From: Bacillota bacterium | GTDB taxonomy: Bacteria; Bacillota; Clostridia; Christensenellales; JAEXRW01 | Reading direction: 5' to 3' | DNA: 64,000 nt | Assembly (NCBI GenBank): GCA_023454175.1 | Contig: JAEXRW010000014.1 | Span: forward strand, 23,565-87,564 | Made by a program: the position numbers and the translations under genes | Notes under the pieces: model-generated | What the model was told of the DNA's origin: nothing | The model's database searches: none | The model's input: the letters and a program-made list of their open reading frames with translations, nothing else | Shown: positions 26,134-35,718 of the stretch, piece by piece | Numbering within the stretch: the first letter of the stretch is position 1 | How the letters are laid out: each line of letters begins with the position of its first letter

Positions 26134-28437
26134 ATGAACGATACAGTCATGTGGTATAAAAAGCCGGCTGGGAATTGGCTTCAAGCGTTGCCTGCCGGCA
26201 ACGGGCATATCGGATGCATGATCCATAATGACCCGAACTGCGACAGGATCTGCCTGAACGACGATACGCTTTGGAGCGGCTATGCACGTGATTACTGCAA
26301 AAAGGATTTCGCAGAAAACATCAAAAAGATCAGGGAGCTGATGATGGAAAACAGACGCGCCGAGGCGGAAGAAATGGTGGAAGCCTGCCTGACAAACCGG
26401 TTTACACAGGCGTATCTGCCGCTGGGAGATATCATCATCCGGTCAAAACCCGGTAAAATCGAAAATTACAGGCGCGAACTGGACTTGTCACAGGGCATCA
26501 TACATTCCCGGTATATGAAAAACGGAAACAGTATACGGACTGAGACATTCGTTAGTTATCCAGACGACGTCCTCGTCCATACCATAGAATCGCAAACGCC
26601 TGTGGACTATGAAATGAGCTTCGAAGGCCAGATCATGCATGAGGTATATTACGATCAAAACGGCTTTACCGTCACAGGTAACGCGCCCAGTGACGTTATC
26701 ATAACCGATGTATCCTTTTACAGCGGAGGAAATACGGTAAGCTATGAAGATATCCAAAAGTCGGTCAAATTCGCAGCCAGGACTCAAATAACCTGCGACG
26801 GCAATATCGTTGCCTGTACAGACAAACTTAACGTGATACATGCAACAAAGCTATCGCTCCTCTACGCCTGTGCGACTAGATTTAAGAGAGGCGAGGAATA
26901 TGCTGAATATTGCAAAGAAACGGCTCAGCGCGCAAGTGTGAAAGAGATTGATATATTACGAAAAGCACACATCATAGACCACTCAACATTATTCGGGCAA
27001 ATGGATATAGACCTGGGCGGCGATGATGCTTCATGCGAAGCGCGTTATACCCGTATGCGCAAGGGAGAGATCAACAATTCCGATATCAGCTTACTGTTCC
27101 AATACGGAAGGTATCTGCTGATCGCAGCTTCCAGAAAGGGGACCCAGCCGGCAAACCTGCAGGGTATATGGAACAAGGACCTGATCCCACCGTGGTGGAG
27201 CGGTTATACGCTGAACATCAACCTGCAAATGAATTACTGGCTGGCCGACCGTACGAATCTGAGCAACTGCTTCGACCCGCTAACGGACTATGTGAAGAGG
27301 CTGTGCGAGGCAGGGAAACGAACGGCAAGGGAGGACTACGATACGGAAGGGAGCGTCGCCCATCATCAATCCGATATATGGGCGCATTCAACACCTGTGG
27401 GATCCGATAAAGAAAGAATACCCCAAAGCGCCCGGTGGATGATGTGGAACATGCCCCTGCCATGGCTGTGCGTCCAGCTTTTCGGCCACTACCTGTATAC
27501 ATTGGATAAGGACTTCCTGAAGGAGGAACTGCTGCCGGTCATGAAGAACGCGGCTGATTTCATGATGGGCACCTTCAGCCAGATAGACGGAAGGTTATAC
27601 AATATCCCATCAACATCGCCGGAAAACATGTATGTAGACAGAACGGGAAACGAACTGGCCATATGCGATATCAGCGCGATGGATATCGGCATAACCCGGG
27701 AGTTTTTCGCGGCATATATCTCTGCGTGCAGGCGGGTGGGCGACGATACCGAAGCGGACCGCTGCGCTGCATTTGCCGATAAAATAGCGGATTACTCTAT
27801 ATCGATGCAGGACGAACTGCTCGAATGGGACGGAGAATACGAGGAAACAGACAGCGGGCACAGGCATTTTTCAATGCTCTTCGGGGTGTATCCGGGCAGC
27901 CATCTATTAAACAGCAAATACAGGGATGCCGCAAGGAAGTCGCTGTATAAAAGGCTTCAGAACGGCAGCGGGCAGACAGGATGGAGCGCGGTATGGGCCA
28001 TTGCCCTGCTTGCCCGTTTCGGCGAAGGCGAAGCGGCCTATGGCATTATCAAGAAACTGATGGGTGAGAACATCCATGAAAACCTGTTCGGCGCACACCC
28101 GCCCGACTTTTTCCAGATCGACGCCAACTATGGTTTTACGGCTGCGATATGCGAGCTGATCTTACAGGAGTATGGCGGTGTTATAAGGCTGTTGCCGGCA
28201 TTACCCAGGGCCATGGAGAAAGGAAGCATACGCGGTTTAAAGATACACTCAGGCCACGTGATCTCATTCAGATGGAGAGCGTCGAAGGTCATCGCATTGG
28301 AAATATGTGCCGGAACCGACGGCGAGATCGTTATCGATGCAACGTATTTGGACAGCGACAACGCGGATTACAATCCCTGCGCTGATGGCATGCGAGTATC
28401 GTTGAAAAAAGGAGACACGTATTCGTTTTATTCATGA
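26134..28437 (+). CDS. Glycoside hydrolase family 95 (alpha-L-fucosidase/galactosidase type)
   Basis: 767 residues without a signal peptide, so probably cytoplasmic. The N-terminal domain has the GH95 opening ALPAGNGHIGCMIHND with LNDDTLWSG. The (alpha/alpha)6 domain shows NLQGIWNKDLIPPWWSGYTLNINLQ, HHQSDIWAHSTPVG, GSGQTGWSAVWAIAL and the C-terminal HPPDFFQIDANYGFTAAICE, all GH95 blocks. Family members remove alpha-1,2-L-fucose or related L-galactose from oligosaccharides. With the GH31 enzyme at 32161 and the importer between them, it would trim imported fucosylated, perhaps xyloglucan-derived, oligosaccharides. Whether the substrate is fucose or L-galactose cannot be told. Confidence 0.9.
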   Translation: MNDTVMWYKKPAGNWLQALPAGNGHIGCMIHNDPNCDRICLNDDTLWSGYARDYCKKDFAENIKKIRELMMENRRAEAEEMVEACLTNRFTQAYLPLGDIIIRSKPGKIENYRRELDLSQGIIHSRYMKNGNSIRTETFVSYPDDVLVHTIESQTPVDYEMSFEGQIMHEVYYDQNGFTVTGNAPSDVIITDVSFYSGGNTVSYEDIQKSVKFAARTQITCDGNIVACTDKLNVIHATKLSLLYACATRFKRGEEYAEYCKETAQRASVKEIDILRKAHIIDHSTLFGQMDIDLGGDDASCEARYTRMRKGEINNSDISLLFQYGRYLLIAASRKGTQPANLQGIWNKDLIPPWWSGYTLNINLQMNYWLADRTNLSNCFDPLTDYVKRLCEAGKRTAREDYDTEGSVAHHQSDIWAHSTPVGSDKERIPQSARWMMWNMPLPWLCVQLFGHYLYTLDKDFLKEELLPVMKNAADFMMGTFSQIDGRLYNIPSTSPENMYVDRTGNELAICDISAMDIGITREFFAAYISACRRVGDDTEADRCAAFADKIADYSISMQDELLEWDGEYEETDSGHRHFSMLFGVYPGSHLLNSKYRDAARKSLYKRLQNGSGQTGWSAVWAIALLARFGEGEAAYGIIKKLMGENIHENLFGAHPPDFFQIDANYGFTAAICELILQEYGGVIRLLPALPRAMEKGSIRGLKIHSGHVISFRWRASKVIALEICAGTDGEIVIDATYLDSDNADYNPCADGMRVSLKKGDTYSFYS

Positions 28438-28452
28438 ACAAGGTTAAAAAAA

Positions 28453-28507
28453 TACATGGTTTGCAAAAGCATAATACATTCCATGTACAAGGATGATTCT
28501 ATATATT
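28453..28507 (+). promoter_or_regulatory. YesN-type promoter of the permease/GH31 operon
   Basis: TACATG at 28453 and TACATT at 28475 are again exactly 22 bp apart. The proximal TACAT-TCC-ATGTA overlaps -35 TTCCAT (28479-28484), and -10 TATATT is at 28502-28507 with a 17-bp spacer. Geometry is identical to 24589-24643; an AGGTTGCA block follows both promoters. Confidence 0.75.
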
Positions 28508-28611
28508 TAAAACAAGGTTGCATCATTCAAATACAGCAAAAAGGCCATGAGGCAATGACCAGGTTATGAAAATAACCCGGCAGTGGTAAGCGTTACGATT
28601 CGGGGGAAAAA

Positions 28612-29490
28612 ATGAAAGCAAGCAGAATGTATCCCGCATATTTTTTGATCGGCTCGTTACTCCTGTATGTGGTTTTATATCTGATGCCTTCCATACTGGG
28701 GATAGGGTATTCCTTTACGGACTGGTCCGCCTATTCAGACAAGGTAAACTTCCTCGGGTTTGACCATATGTTTGACAACTACCTCAAGGCATTTTCCGAT
28801 GAAAAATACATCGGTTATCTGGGAAATACGCTGCTTTTTACGTTTGTCACAACGATCGCAAAAAATATCCTCGGCCTGGCTCTAGCAGTGCTTCTAACAA
28901 AAAGAATAAAGATCCTAAATTTTCACAGAGCTATCATGTATATCCCTGCGGTGCTATCTGCCCTAATCGTTGGCATGATATTTCGAAAAATGATGGATCC
29001 AGAGGTAGGTCTCATAAATACCTTTTTAAGGAGTATTGGAATCGAGGGTCCACAATGGCTCACTGATCCAAATATCGCGTTTTGGTCTGTTATGGCCGTG
29101 GATATCTGGAAGGGCATGGGCTATATCATGACCATATTCATCGCCGGCATCATGTCCATCTCGCCCACGTATTACGAGGCTGCAGATATTGACGGGGCAG
29201 GGTCATGGCAAAAGTTCAGGTCCATCACTTTGCCAATGCTCATGCCGGCAATCACAGTGACAACCGTATTAAATGTAATATACGGGCTTAGGGTTTTCGA
29301 TACGGTATATGCGCTCACCAACGGTGGACCGGGCTATGCCACGGAGGTGCTGTATACAGGAATCTATAAAGAATTTGGTTACGGTAAATTTGCAATGGGG
29401 ACAACACTGTCTTCCATCATGTTTATCGTGATGGTCATCATAGGCTATTTCCTGATCAGAGCCATGAACAGGAACGAGGTGGAAGAGTAA
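28612..29490 (+). CDS. Carbohydrate ABC transporter permease (MalF/UgpA/LacF type)
   Basis: 292 residues with six membrane helices. The EAA loop, which docks on the ATPase, reads YYEAADIDGAGSWQKFRSITLPML (given here in two parts: residues YYEAADIDGAG and WQKFRSITLPML). The motif TNGGPGYATEVL before the last helix is typical of CUT1 permeases. It is the first gene after the second YesN-type promoter and shares one base with the next permease gene (TAATG), so the two are translationally coupled. Together they form the channel for the binding protein at 24720. Confidence 0.93.
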   Translation: MKASRMYPAYFLIGSLLLYVVLYLMPSILGIGYSFTDWSAYSDKVNFLGFDHMFDNYLKAFSDEKYIGYLGNTLLFTFVTTIAKNILGLALAVLLTKRIKILNFHRAIMYIPAVLSALIVGMIFRKMMDPEVGLINTFLRSIGIEGPQWLTDPNIAFWSVMAVDIWKGMGYIMTIFIAGIMSISPTYYEAADIDGAGSWQKFRSITLPMLMPAITVTTVLNVIYGLRVFDTVYALTNGGPGYATEVLYTGIYKEFGYGKFAMGTTLSSIMFIVMVIIGYFLIRAMNRNEVEE

Positions 29491-30314
29491 TGCGGTCAAG
29501 AAAATTATTTGGAACTATCGGCGTAAATATCTTTGCATGGATACTATCCATCATATTGATTACACCACTGATTTTGATATTAATCAATTCACTCAAGACC
29601 AGCCATGCTGCGTCTGATATGAATCTAAACCTTCCGGAAAGTATACAATTTGACAATTTCCTTACCGTCATCCAGAAAGGAGATCTTGGAACAACTTTTT
29701 TAAACAGCCTGGTCTATTCGATATTCAGTGTGCTGCTTTGTACATTGACATCCTCCATGGCGGCGTATGTATTATCCAGGAATAGAAGTAAGGCCAATAG
29801 AATCATATATTTCCTGATCGTACTTGGAATAACCATGCCGGTTAATTTTATCGCCTTAATGAAAGTAATGCAGGTACTGCAGATCGTGAATACGAAAATA
29901 GGCATCATCCTGCTGTATTCGGCACTGCAAACACCGTTTAATGTATTTTTGATGTACAGCTTCGTGGGCAAGATCCCAAAAGATATCGATGAGGCTGCCA
30001 TCATAGACGGATGTTCTCCGCTAAGGCTCTTTTTTTCAATCATTTTCCCCCTATTAAAGCCGGTACTTGTCACGGTGATGGTGCTGACATTTTTAAATAC
30101 ATGGAATGAATATGTCATGCCGTTATATTACGCCGGAAAATCTACAAATTGGCCAATGACGCTGGCTGTTTACAAATTTTTTGGAATGTATTTCAAGGAA
30201 TGGAACCTGGTCTGCGCCGATATCGTACTGACAAGCCTGCCGGTCATCATCGTATACCTCGCGGGGCAAAAATACATCGTTTCGGGCATGACGGCCGGAG
30301 CCGTGAAAGGCTAA
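29490..30314 (+). CDS. Carbohydrate ABC transporter permease (MalG/UgpE/LacG type)
   Basis: 274 residues with six membrane helices. Typical features are the N-terminal basic segment and first helix followed by NSLKTSHAASD, the EAA loop IDEAAIIDGCSPLRLFFSIIFPLLKP, and FLNTWNEYVMPLYY before the last helices. The start codon overlaps the preceding stop (TAATG). It pairs with the MalF-like permease to form the channel of a CUT1 importer. Confidence 0.93.
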   Translation: MRSRKLFGTIGVNIFAWILSIILITPLILILINSLKTSHAASDMNLNLPESIQFDNFLTVIQKGDLGTTFLNSLVYSIFSVLLCTLTSSMAAYVLSRNRSKANRIIYFLIVLGITMPVNFIALMKVMQVLQIVNTKIGIILLYSALQTPFNVFLMYSFVGKIPKDIDEAAIIDGCSPLRLFFSIIFPLLKPVLVTVMVLTFLNTWNEYVMPLYYAGKSTNWPMTLAVYKFFGMYFKEWNLVCADIVLTSLPVIIVYLAGQKYIVSGMTAGAVKG

Positions 30315-30335
30315 GTTTATTTCGAGGTGGTGCGA

Positions 30336-31019
30336 ATGCGTCTTCTCAAGACCATGTTTTATCAATACAAGGGAGGCAAAGGCGTCACAGCACCGCCGCC
30401 TGCCAAAGGGATCAAAAGATTCCTGTTCCTTTCCCACACGCATTTTTGGAGGCTGACCGGCCTTAACCTGCTGTTTATTCTCTTTTGCCTGCCTGCCGTT
30501 ACGATACCTCCGGCCATCACAGCCATGAACAAGGTACTCATCACACTTGCAAGAGAGGGTAATGTTTTCTTTTTCAAGGATTTCATGGACGAGTTCAAAA
30601 GCAGCTTCCTGAAAAGCTGGATCGCGTTTATCCCGTGGACAATCGTTATCGCCATTTCAATCACAGGGTACCTGAACATGAATGACGTGTATTCAAATTC
30701 CATACAGATCATACTATGGGTCACGATCTGCAGCATACTCTACTGTTTTTCAACCTATTGCTTTGCCATGCTACCGCTCATCGACCTTCCACTCGGCAAG
30801 ATCATGAAAAATGCGGCTATCATGGTGCTGACCGAGATCAGGCGGAACGTGTTCATCCTTCTGACAATCCCCATCTTTATCGTCAGTGCAATGTATTACC
30901 TGTTTGCGATCCCCCTTATCCTTTTTTTTGAGTTTTCATTCATCGGGCTGATCAATGTGATGATCGCAAACGAGGCTATCGAAGAACGGGTCATCAAACC
31001 AAATCTGGAAAAGAGGTAG
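30336..31019 (+). CDS. DUF624 membrane protein (YesL-like)
   Basis: 227 residues from the ATG at 30336 (GAGGTGG upstream; in-frame GTG codons at 30327 and 30330 are alternatives). Five or so membrane helices. The region with FFKDFMDEFKSSFLKSW is the DUF624 signature, and NLLFILFCLPAVTIPPAITAM is the conserved first-helix block. YesL proteins accompany YesMN-controlled CUT1 importers in Bacilli and Clostridia. Their role is unknown; proximity suggests help in assembly or regulation of the importer. Confidence 0.85.
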   Translation: MRLLKTMFYQYKGGKGVTAPPPAKGIKRFLFLSHTHFWRLTGLNLLFILFCLPAVTIPPAITAMNKVLITLAREGNVFFFKDFMDEFKSSFLKSWIAFIPWTIVIAISITGYLNMNDVYSNSIQIILWVTICSILYCFSTYCFAMLPLIDLPLGKIMKNAAIMVLTEIRRNVFILLTIPIFIVSAMYYLFAIPLILFFEFSFIGLINVMIANEAIEERVIKPNLEKR

Positions 31020-31026
31020 AGACATC

Positions 31027-32145
31027 ATGGCAAGTGTGTCACTCAAAAACATCAAGAAGGTGTATGGCAAGGATGTCGTTGCGGTACAGGATTTCAACCT
31101 TGACATAGATGACAAAGAATTTGTGGTATTCGTAGGGCCGTCGGGCTGCGGGAAATCCACAACGCTGCGGATGATCGCCGGACTGGAGGAGATCTCCGAG
31201 GGGGAGCTGTTCATTGACGATAATAAAGTGAACAACGTAATGCCCAAGGACCGGGACATCGCAATGGTTTTCCAGAATTACGCGCTTTATCCGCACATGA
31301 CGGTCTTTGAGAACATGGCTTTTGCTTTAAAGCTCAGAAAAGTGCCCAGAGCAGAAATCAAGCGGAGGGTACATGAGGCGGCGGAAATCCTGAAAATCAC
31401 AGATTATCTTCAACGGAAACCCAAGGCACTTTCGGGCGGACAGCGGCAGCGGGTGGCCATCGGCAGGGCCATCGTCCGCCACCCGAAGGTATTCCTGATG
31501 GACGAGCCGCTTTCGAACCTGGACGCAAAACTCAGAAACCAAATGCGCACCGAACTGGTACTGATGCGCAAACGCATCGATACGACCTTCGTCTATGTAA
31601 CGCATGACCAGACGGAAGCAATGACTCTGGGAGACCGGATCGTGGTCATGAAGGATGGGTTCATCCAGCAGATCGGAACGCCCCGAGAGGTATTTGAGCA
31701 TCCGAACAACCTGTTTGTAGCCGGGTTTATCGGCACGCCCCAGATGAACTTTTTTGACGCAACCCTACGCTGCTCAAAGGACGGGTATACCATCGAATTC
31801 TGCGGCAACGAAATCGTACTTCCAGTATCCAAACAGCTGATCCTGAAGGGCAAAGGCGTGACAGAGAAGGAGATCGTGATCGGTATCCGTCCGGAGGATA
31901 TCTTCATCGCAGGGCCGGAAAGGCAGGCAGATTGCCGGGCGGCTGTAGTGATGAGCGAAATGATGGGAAGCGAAATGTTTGTGCATGCGAGCATCGGCCC
32001 CTATACAACAGTGGTCCGAATGGCCTCATCCATGGATGAGAATTCGAAATATGACTATGTATATAAAAACACGGAACTGGACCTCGTGATCAATAAAGAG
32101 CGGATACACCTGTTTAACAAAGAGACGGAATGCACGCTGCTCTAA
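31027..32145 (+). CDS. Carbohydrate ABC transporter ATP-binding protein (MsmK/UgpC/MalK type)
   Basis: 372 residues: an ABC domain (1-235) with Walker A GPSGCGKSTTLRMIAGL, signature LSGGQRQRVAIGRA, Walker B VFLMDEPLSNLDAKLR and switch VTHDQTEAM, followed by a MOP/TOBE regulatory domain (about 240-365; IGIRPEDIF). This is the standard layout of the multi-sugar ATPase. It follows the DUF624 gene by 7 bp and completes a full CUT1 importer with its own ATPase, whereas many Clostridia use one shared MsmK. Confidence 0.93.
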   Translation: MASVSLKNIKKVYGKDVVAVQDFNLDIDDKEFVVFVGPSGCGKSTTLRMIAGLEEISEGELFIDDNKVNNVMPKDRDIAMVFQNYALYPHMTVFENMAFALKLRKVPRAEIKRRVHEAAEILKITDYLQRKPKALSGGQRQRVAIGRAIVRHPKVFLMDEPLSNLDAKLRNQMRTELVLMRKRIDTTFVYVTHDQTEAMTLGDRIVVMKDGFIQQIGTPREVFEHPNNLFVAGFIGTPQMNFFDATLRCSKDGYTIEFCGNEIVLPVSKQLILKGKGVTEKEIVIGIRPEDIFIAGPERQADCRAAVVMSEMMGSEMFVHASIGPYTTVVRMASSMDENSKYDYVYKNTELDLVINKERIHLFNKETECTLL

Positions 32146-32160
32146 AGGAAGCTGACTTCA

Positions 32161-34500
32161 ATGAAATACTGCCTTGGTGAAGATACAATACGCCTTTTGA
32201 GTATCAAAAAGAATATCCTGCGGTGCGCCATCACAAGAGGCACGGCGATAAAAAACGATTCGTGGCTCATAGAGAAGGAAATACCCGGCAGCCAACATGA
32301 CAGCAACGACCCGCAGGGTATCCACGCAGCGGTTGATGAGAAGACAATCGTATTCAAACGTCAGGATGAAGAGCTGCTGCGGCTTACGAAGTACGAATTG
32401 ACTGAGACCGATGTGGTCAGATATTCCACACAAGGCGAAAAACCGCGCATCGAAGCAGTCAAAACGGTGGACGGCCAGCGTACGCAGATCAGCAACCTGC
32501 ACCCCCATATCGAGCGGAAAGCGTATACCGGCAGCGTCACTTTTTCCATCCCTGCGGACACGGGCATTTTTGGCCTGGGGCAGGATGAAGAGGGGGTGTA
32601 CAACCGCCGGGGGACGAAATACTACCTGTACCAGCACAATATGCGTACCCCCATGCCATTCATGATGACGGACAAGGGATTTGGCATCCTGTTTGACTGC
32701 CCTTCGCTCATGATATTTGACGATACGGGGGAGGATGCCACCTTCACACTGGATACCGTGGACCAGATTGATTTCTATGTGATCACCGGAAACATGGATG
32801 GGATCATCTCAGGTTTCAGGTACCTCACAGGAAAGGCGGAGATGCTGCCGAAGTGGGCTTTCGGCTATATACAGTCCCGGGAGAGATATCATACGCAATG
32901 TGAGATGCTTGAAACAGCAAAAAGGTACAGGGAGGCCGGCGTGCCACTGGACTGCATCGTACAGGACTGGAAGACCTGGACAGGCAACCAATGGGGGCAG
33001 AAAACGGTGGACAAGGAAAGATACCCCGACCTGGCCGGAATGAACCGTTCACTGCATGAAATGAACGTATACAGCATGGTTTCGATCTGGCCGAACATGG
33101 CTGAAGGCTGCGCCGACCATTCGGAACTGGCGAAAGCGGGCTATCTGCTGGGCGACTATTCCACCTATGATGCATTTGACGAAAACGCAAGGGCGATGTA
33201 CTGGAGACAGGCGGACAAAGAACTGTTCAAAGGCGGATTTGACTCATGGTGGTGCGACTCCACAGAGCCCTTCACAGCGCCCGACTGGTGCGGCGAGGTA
33301 CTGCTGCCCGAAGAGAAACGGTATGAACTGGTGGGGAACGAGCATAAAAAATACCTCGATCCCGCCGTGGCCAATCTTTATGCCGCGCTGCATGCAAAAG
33401 GGATATACGAAAACCAGCTCAAGCAGGACAGGGACAAAAGGGTATTCAACCTGACCCGGTCGGGATATCCCGGGATACAGAAATACGGCGCCGCACTCTG
33501 GGCCGGCGATACCTGCGCCCGGTGGGAAGAACTGAGAAGGGAGATTGCGAAAGGGCTCAACCTGTGCATGAGCGGCATCCCCTGGTGGACGGTGGATATC
33601 GGCGCCTTCTTCGTGGGCGGGACAGCGTGCTGGCGCAAATGGTGCGGCGACCCGAATGCGAAACCGGTATGGTTCTGGAACGGGGAGTATGACAGGGGGA
33701 CTGCCGACCCCGCCTATTGCGAGCTGTATACGAGATGGCTGCAATTTGGCGCATTCCTGCCGCTTTTCCGCTCCCATGGGACCGATACGCCCCGCGAGAT
33801 CTGGAATTTCGGCAGACCCGGGGAGATGTTTTATGACGCAATAGAAACATCCATCAAACTCCGCTACCGGCTGATGCCCTATATATATTCGCTGGCGGCA
33901 GATGTGGCGTTTACTGACAGCACCATGATGCGAAGCCTTCTTTTTGATTTTCCTCTGGATAAAAACGTCAAAAGCATAGACGACCAGTTCATGTTTGGGG
34001 ACGCACTGATGGTATGCCCTGTCACACACCCCATGTACTATGACCACTCGGGCGAGATCGAAAAAGAAAAAAGACGTTCATGCTACCTGCCGTCGGATGG
34101 GGACTGGTATGATTTCCGCACAGGGGAGTATTACAAAGGCGGTCAGACGGTATCCGCCGAGGCAGAGATCGATAAGATCCCCCTCTTTGTCCGGGCAGGC
34201 AGCATCCTTTTGATGCAGCAGCCCACCCAGCACGCCCTGGCAGATGCGGATGCGCTGGAAATATGGATCTACAAAGGAGCCAACGCAGTACGAACCTATT
34301 ACAACGACGACGGCGTCAGCTATGATTTCAAAAAAGGAGAATACGAAATGATCCGATTCGAATGGGATGATGCTGCAGAACAGCTAGCCATTTCGGAGAT
34401 GAAAAAATACCGCTCCAGGCCCATCATGATGCAAGTACGTTACGATGACAGGCTGAAGTCCGTACTTTACGACGGCTCCAAAATGAAGGTGAGCTTCTAG
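32161..34500 (+). CDS. Glycoside hydrolase family 31 (alpha-xylosidase/alpha-glucosidase)
   Basis: 779 residues, no signal peptide. After an N-terminal beta domain (FSIPADTGIFGLGQDEEGVY) the (beta/alpha)8 barrel starts at LPKWAFGYIQSRERYHTQ. The nucleophile is Asp366 in WWCDSTEPF and the likely acid/base Asp450 in AALWAGDTCARWEEL. Substrate-side residues are in LNLCMSGIPWWTVDIG and FLPLFRSHGTDTPREIW. The QSRERY block and the IVQDWKTW strand resemble alpha-xylosidases of the CjXyl31A type more than maltases. With GH95 and a CUT1 importer this would fit breakdown of xyloglucan oligosaccharides. It closes the operon, and a terminator follows at 34578. Confidence 0.9.
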   Translation: MKYCLGEDTIRLLSIKKNILRCAITRGTAIKNDSWLIEKEIPGSQHDSNDPQGIHAAVDEKTIVFKRQDEELLRLTKYELTETDVVRYSTQGEKPRIEAVKTVDGQRTQISNLHPHIERKAYTGSVTFSIPADTGIFGLGQDEEGVYNRRGTKYYLYQHNMRTPMPFMMTDKGFGILFDCPSLMIFDDTGEDATFTLDTVDQIDFYVITGNMDGIISGFRYLTGKAEMLPKWAFGYIQSRERYHTQCEMLETAKRYREAGVPLDCIVQDWKTWTGNQWGQKTVDKERYPDLAGMNRSLHEMNVYSMVSIWPNMAEGCADHSELAKAGYLLGDYSTYDAFDENARAMYWRQADKELFKGGFDSWWCDSTEPFTAPDWCGEVLLPEEKRYELVGNEHKKYLDPAVANLYAALHAKGIYENQLKQDRDKRVFNLTRSGYPGIQKYGAALWAGDTCARWEELRREIAKGLNLCMSGIPWWTVDIGAFFVGGTACWRKWCGDPNAKPVWFWNGEYDRGTADPAYCELYTRWLQFGAFLPLFRSHGTDTPREIWNFGRPGEMFYDAIETSIKLRYRLMPYIYSLAADVAFTDSTMMRSLLFDFPLDKNVKSIDDQFMFGDALMVCPVTHPMYYDHSGEIEKEKRRSCYLPSDGDWYDFRTGEYYKGGQTVSAEAEIDKIPLFVRAGSILLMQQPTQHALADADALEIWIYKGANAVRTYYNDDGVSYDFKKGEYEMIRFEWDDAAEQLAISEMKKYRSRPIMMQVRYDDRLKSVLYDGSKMKVSF

Positions 34501-34577
34501 TATTCAAGCTGTTTTCACGGATCATCCTATTGCTATGACTTCTTCCGCAACATACCGGATCGACTCCTCCAGAGAAT

Positions 34578-34609
34578 GCCTCCAATCGTATGATGGAGGC
34601 CTTTCTCTT
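34578..34609 (+). terminator. Terminator after the GH31 gene
   Basis: GCCTCCA pairs with TGGAGGC around a 9-base loop and is followed by a pyrimidine-rich CTTTCTCTT tract. The rest of 34501-34923 shows no supported gene; its downstream part is A+T-rich and should hold the promoter of the next operon. Confidence 0.6.
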
Positions 34610-34923
34610 CCAAATGGAAAAAAGGGATCCGCCGCAACTAATGGCATCAAGACTTTGAAAGAAAGCAGCGCAAGGAACCGAAAAAACCATCGATGGCGTA
34701 ACACCCTTATCGGCCCGGCCCTGCAAAACGACGCGCTGTATGATATAAAGGGGAATCCCCGGGCAGCAGATTTATTGTATATATATATCTTTAGTTGATA
34801 AAAACCGGAACTACGCTTAAAATAAGATTCGAAAAGGTCTATGCTTACTTCATTCAGAATCCGAAACATATCTTCTTCGTTTTTTATGGCAAGGTTATTC
34901 TTATAAAAAACTTTGGCAAGGTT

Positions 34924-35718
34924 ATGCTTATGATAGCTACAAAATTCAAAGAGAAATACGGGCAGTACGCATTGATCGCCGGAGGCTCTGACGGACTGGG
35001 CTATGCTTTTGCGGAGGCGATCGCGAAGCGGGGACTGAACCTGGTTTTAATGGCGCGTCAGGAAGACCGGCTGATAGCGGCGGCAGCCCGACTGAAAGAA
35101 ACCTATAAAATCGACATCATTCCGATAGCTGCAGATATGGCAGATTTCGAAAATGTGAAAAAATCAGTCAGCGCTTTGAAAGTCCCGATCGGCTTGCTCG
35201 TTTACAATGCCGCATATGCTCCAATCGGTCTTTTCGAAAACACTAGCGAAGAGCAGCTGGCGATGGCCACCGCCGTAAATGTAAAGGCACCGCTGCTGCT
35301 GATAAAACTCTTATCTGTTCCGATGATAGAGAAAAAGCGGGGAGGCATTGTGTTGATGTCTTCCCTTGCCGGGACGCAAGGCACCCCGAGGCTTGCGGCG
35401 TATGCGGCAACAAAATCATTCAACGCCATTTTAGCTGAAGGGCTTTGGAAAGAATTGAAGCCGCACGGAATCGATGTGCTCGCCTGCTGTGCCGGCGCAA
35501 TCCTCACACCCGGCTACCAGCAAGCGGAGAAGACCAAGCCAGCACCCGGAACGCTAAGCGCCAAGGAAGTGGCTGAACAAACCTTGAATGCCCTGGGAAG
35601 GGGCCCGGTCATCATCCCCGGAACCATCAATAAAATCGGCCGTTTTGTACTTTCGCGGTTACTCAGCAGAAAAGCCGCAATAGAAATCATGTCGAAAAAC
35701 ACCGGAGGTTTGTCATGA
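34924..35718 (+). CDS. Short-chain dehydrogenase/reductase (17beta-HSD12/ketoacyl reductase-like)
   Basis: About 264 residues from the ATG at 34924; the ATG at 34930 is better spaced from AAGG and may be the true start. The Rossmann motif is GGSDGLGYAFAEAIAKRGL, followed by NLVLMAR (NADP-type basic residue). The active site has MSSLAG (Ser) and Y-x-x-x-K in YAATKSFNA. The whole N-terminal block is of the kind seen in 17beta-hydroxysteroid dehydrogenase 12 and very-long-chain 3-oxoacyl reductases. It overlaps the ERG4/ERG24-like gene by four bases (ATGA), so the two probably act on one lipid or steroid-like substrate. Confidence 0.88.
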   Translation: MLMIATKFKEKYGQYALIAGGSDGLGYAFAEAIAKRGLNLVLMARQEDRLIAAAARLKETYKIDIIPIAADMADFENVKKSVSALKVPIGLLVYNAAYAPIGLFENTSEEQLAMATAVNVKAPLLLIKLLSVPMIEKKRGGIVLMSSLAGTQGTPRLAAYAATKSFNAILAEGLWKELKPHGIDVLACCAGAILTPGYQQAEKTKPAPGTLSAKEVAEQTLNALGRGPVIIPGTINKIGRFVLSRLLSRKAAIEIMSKNTGGLS

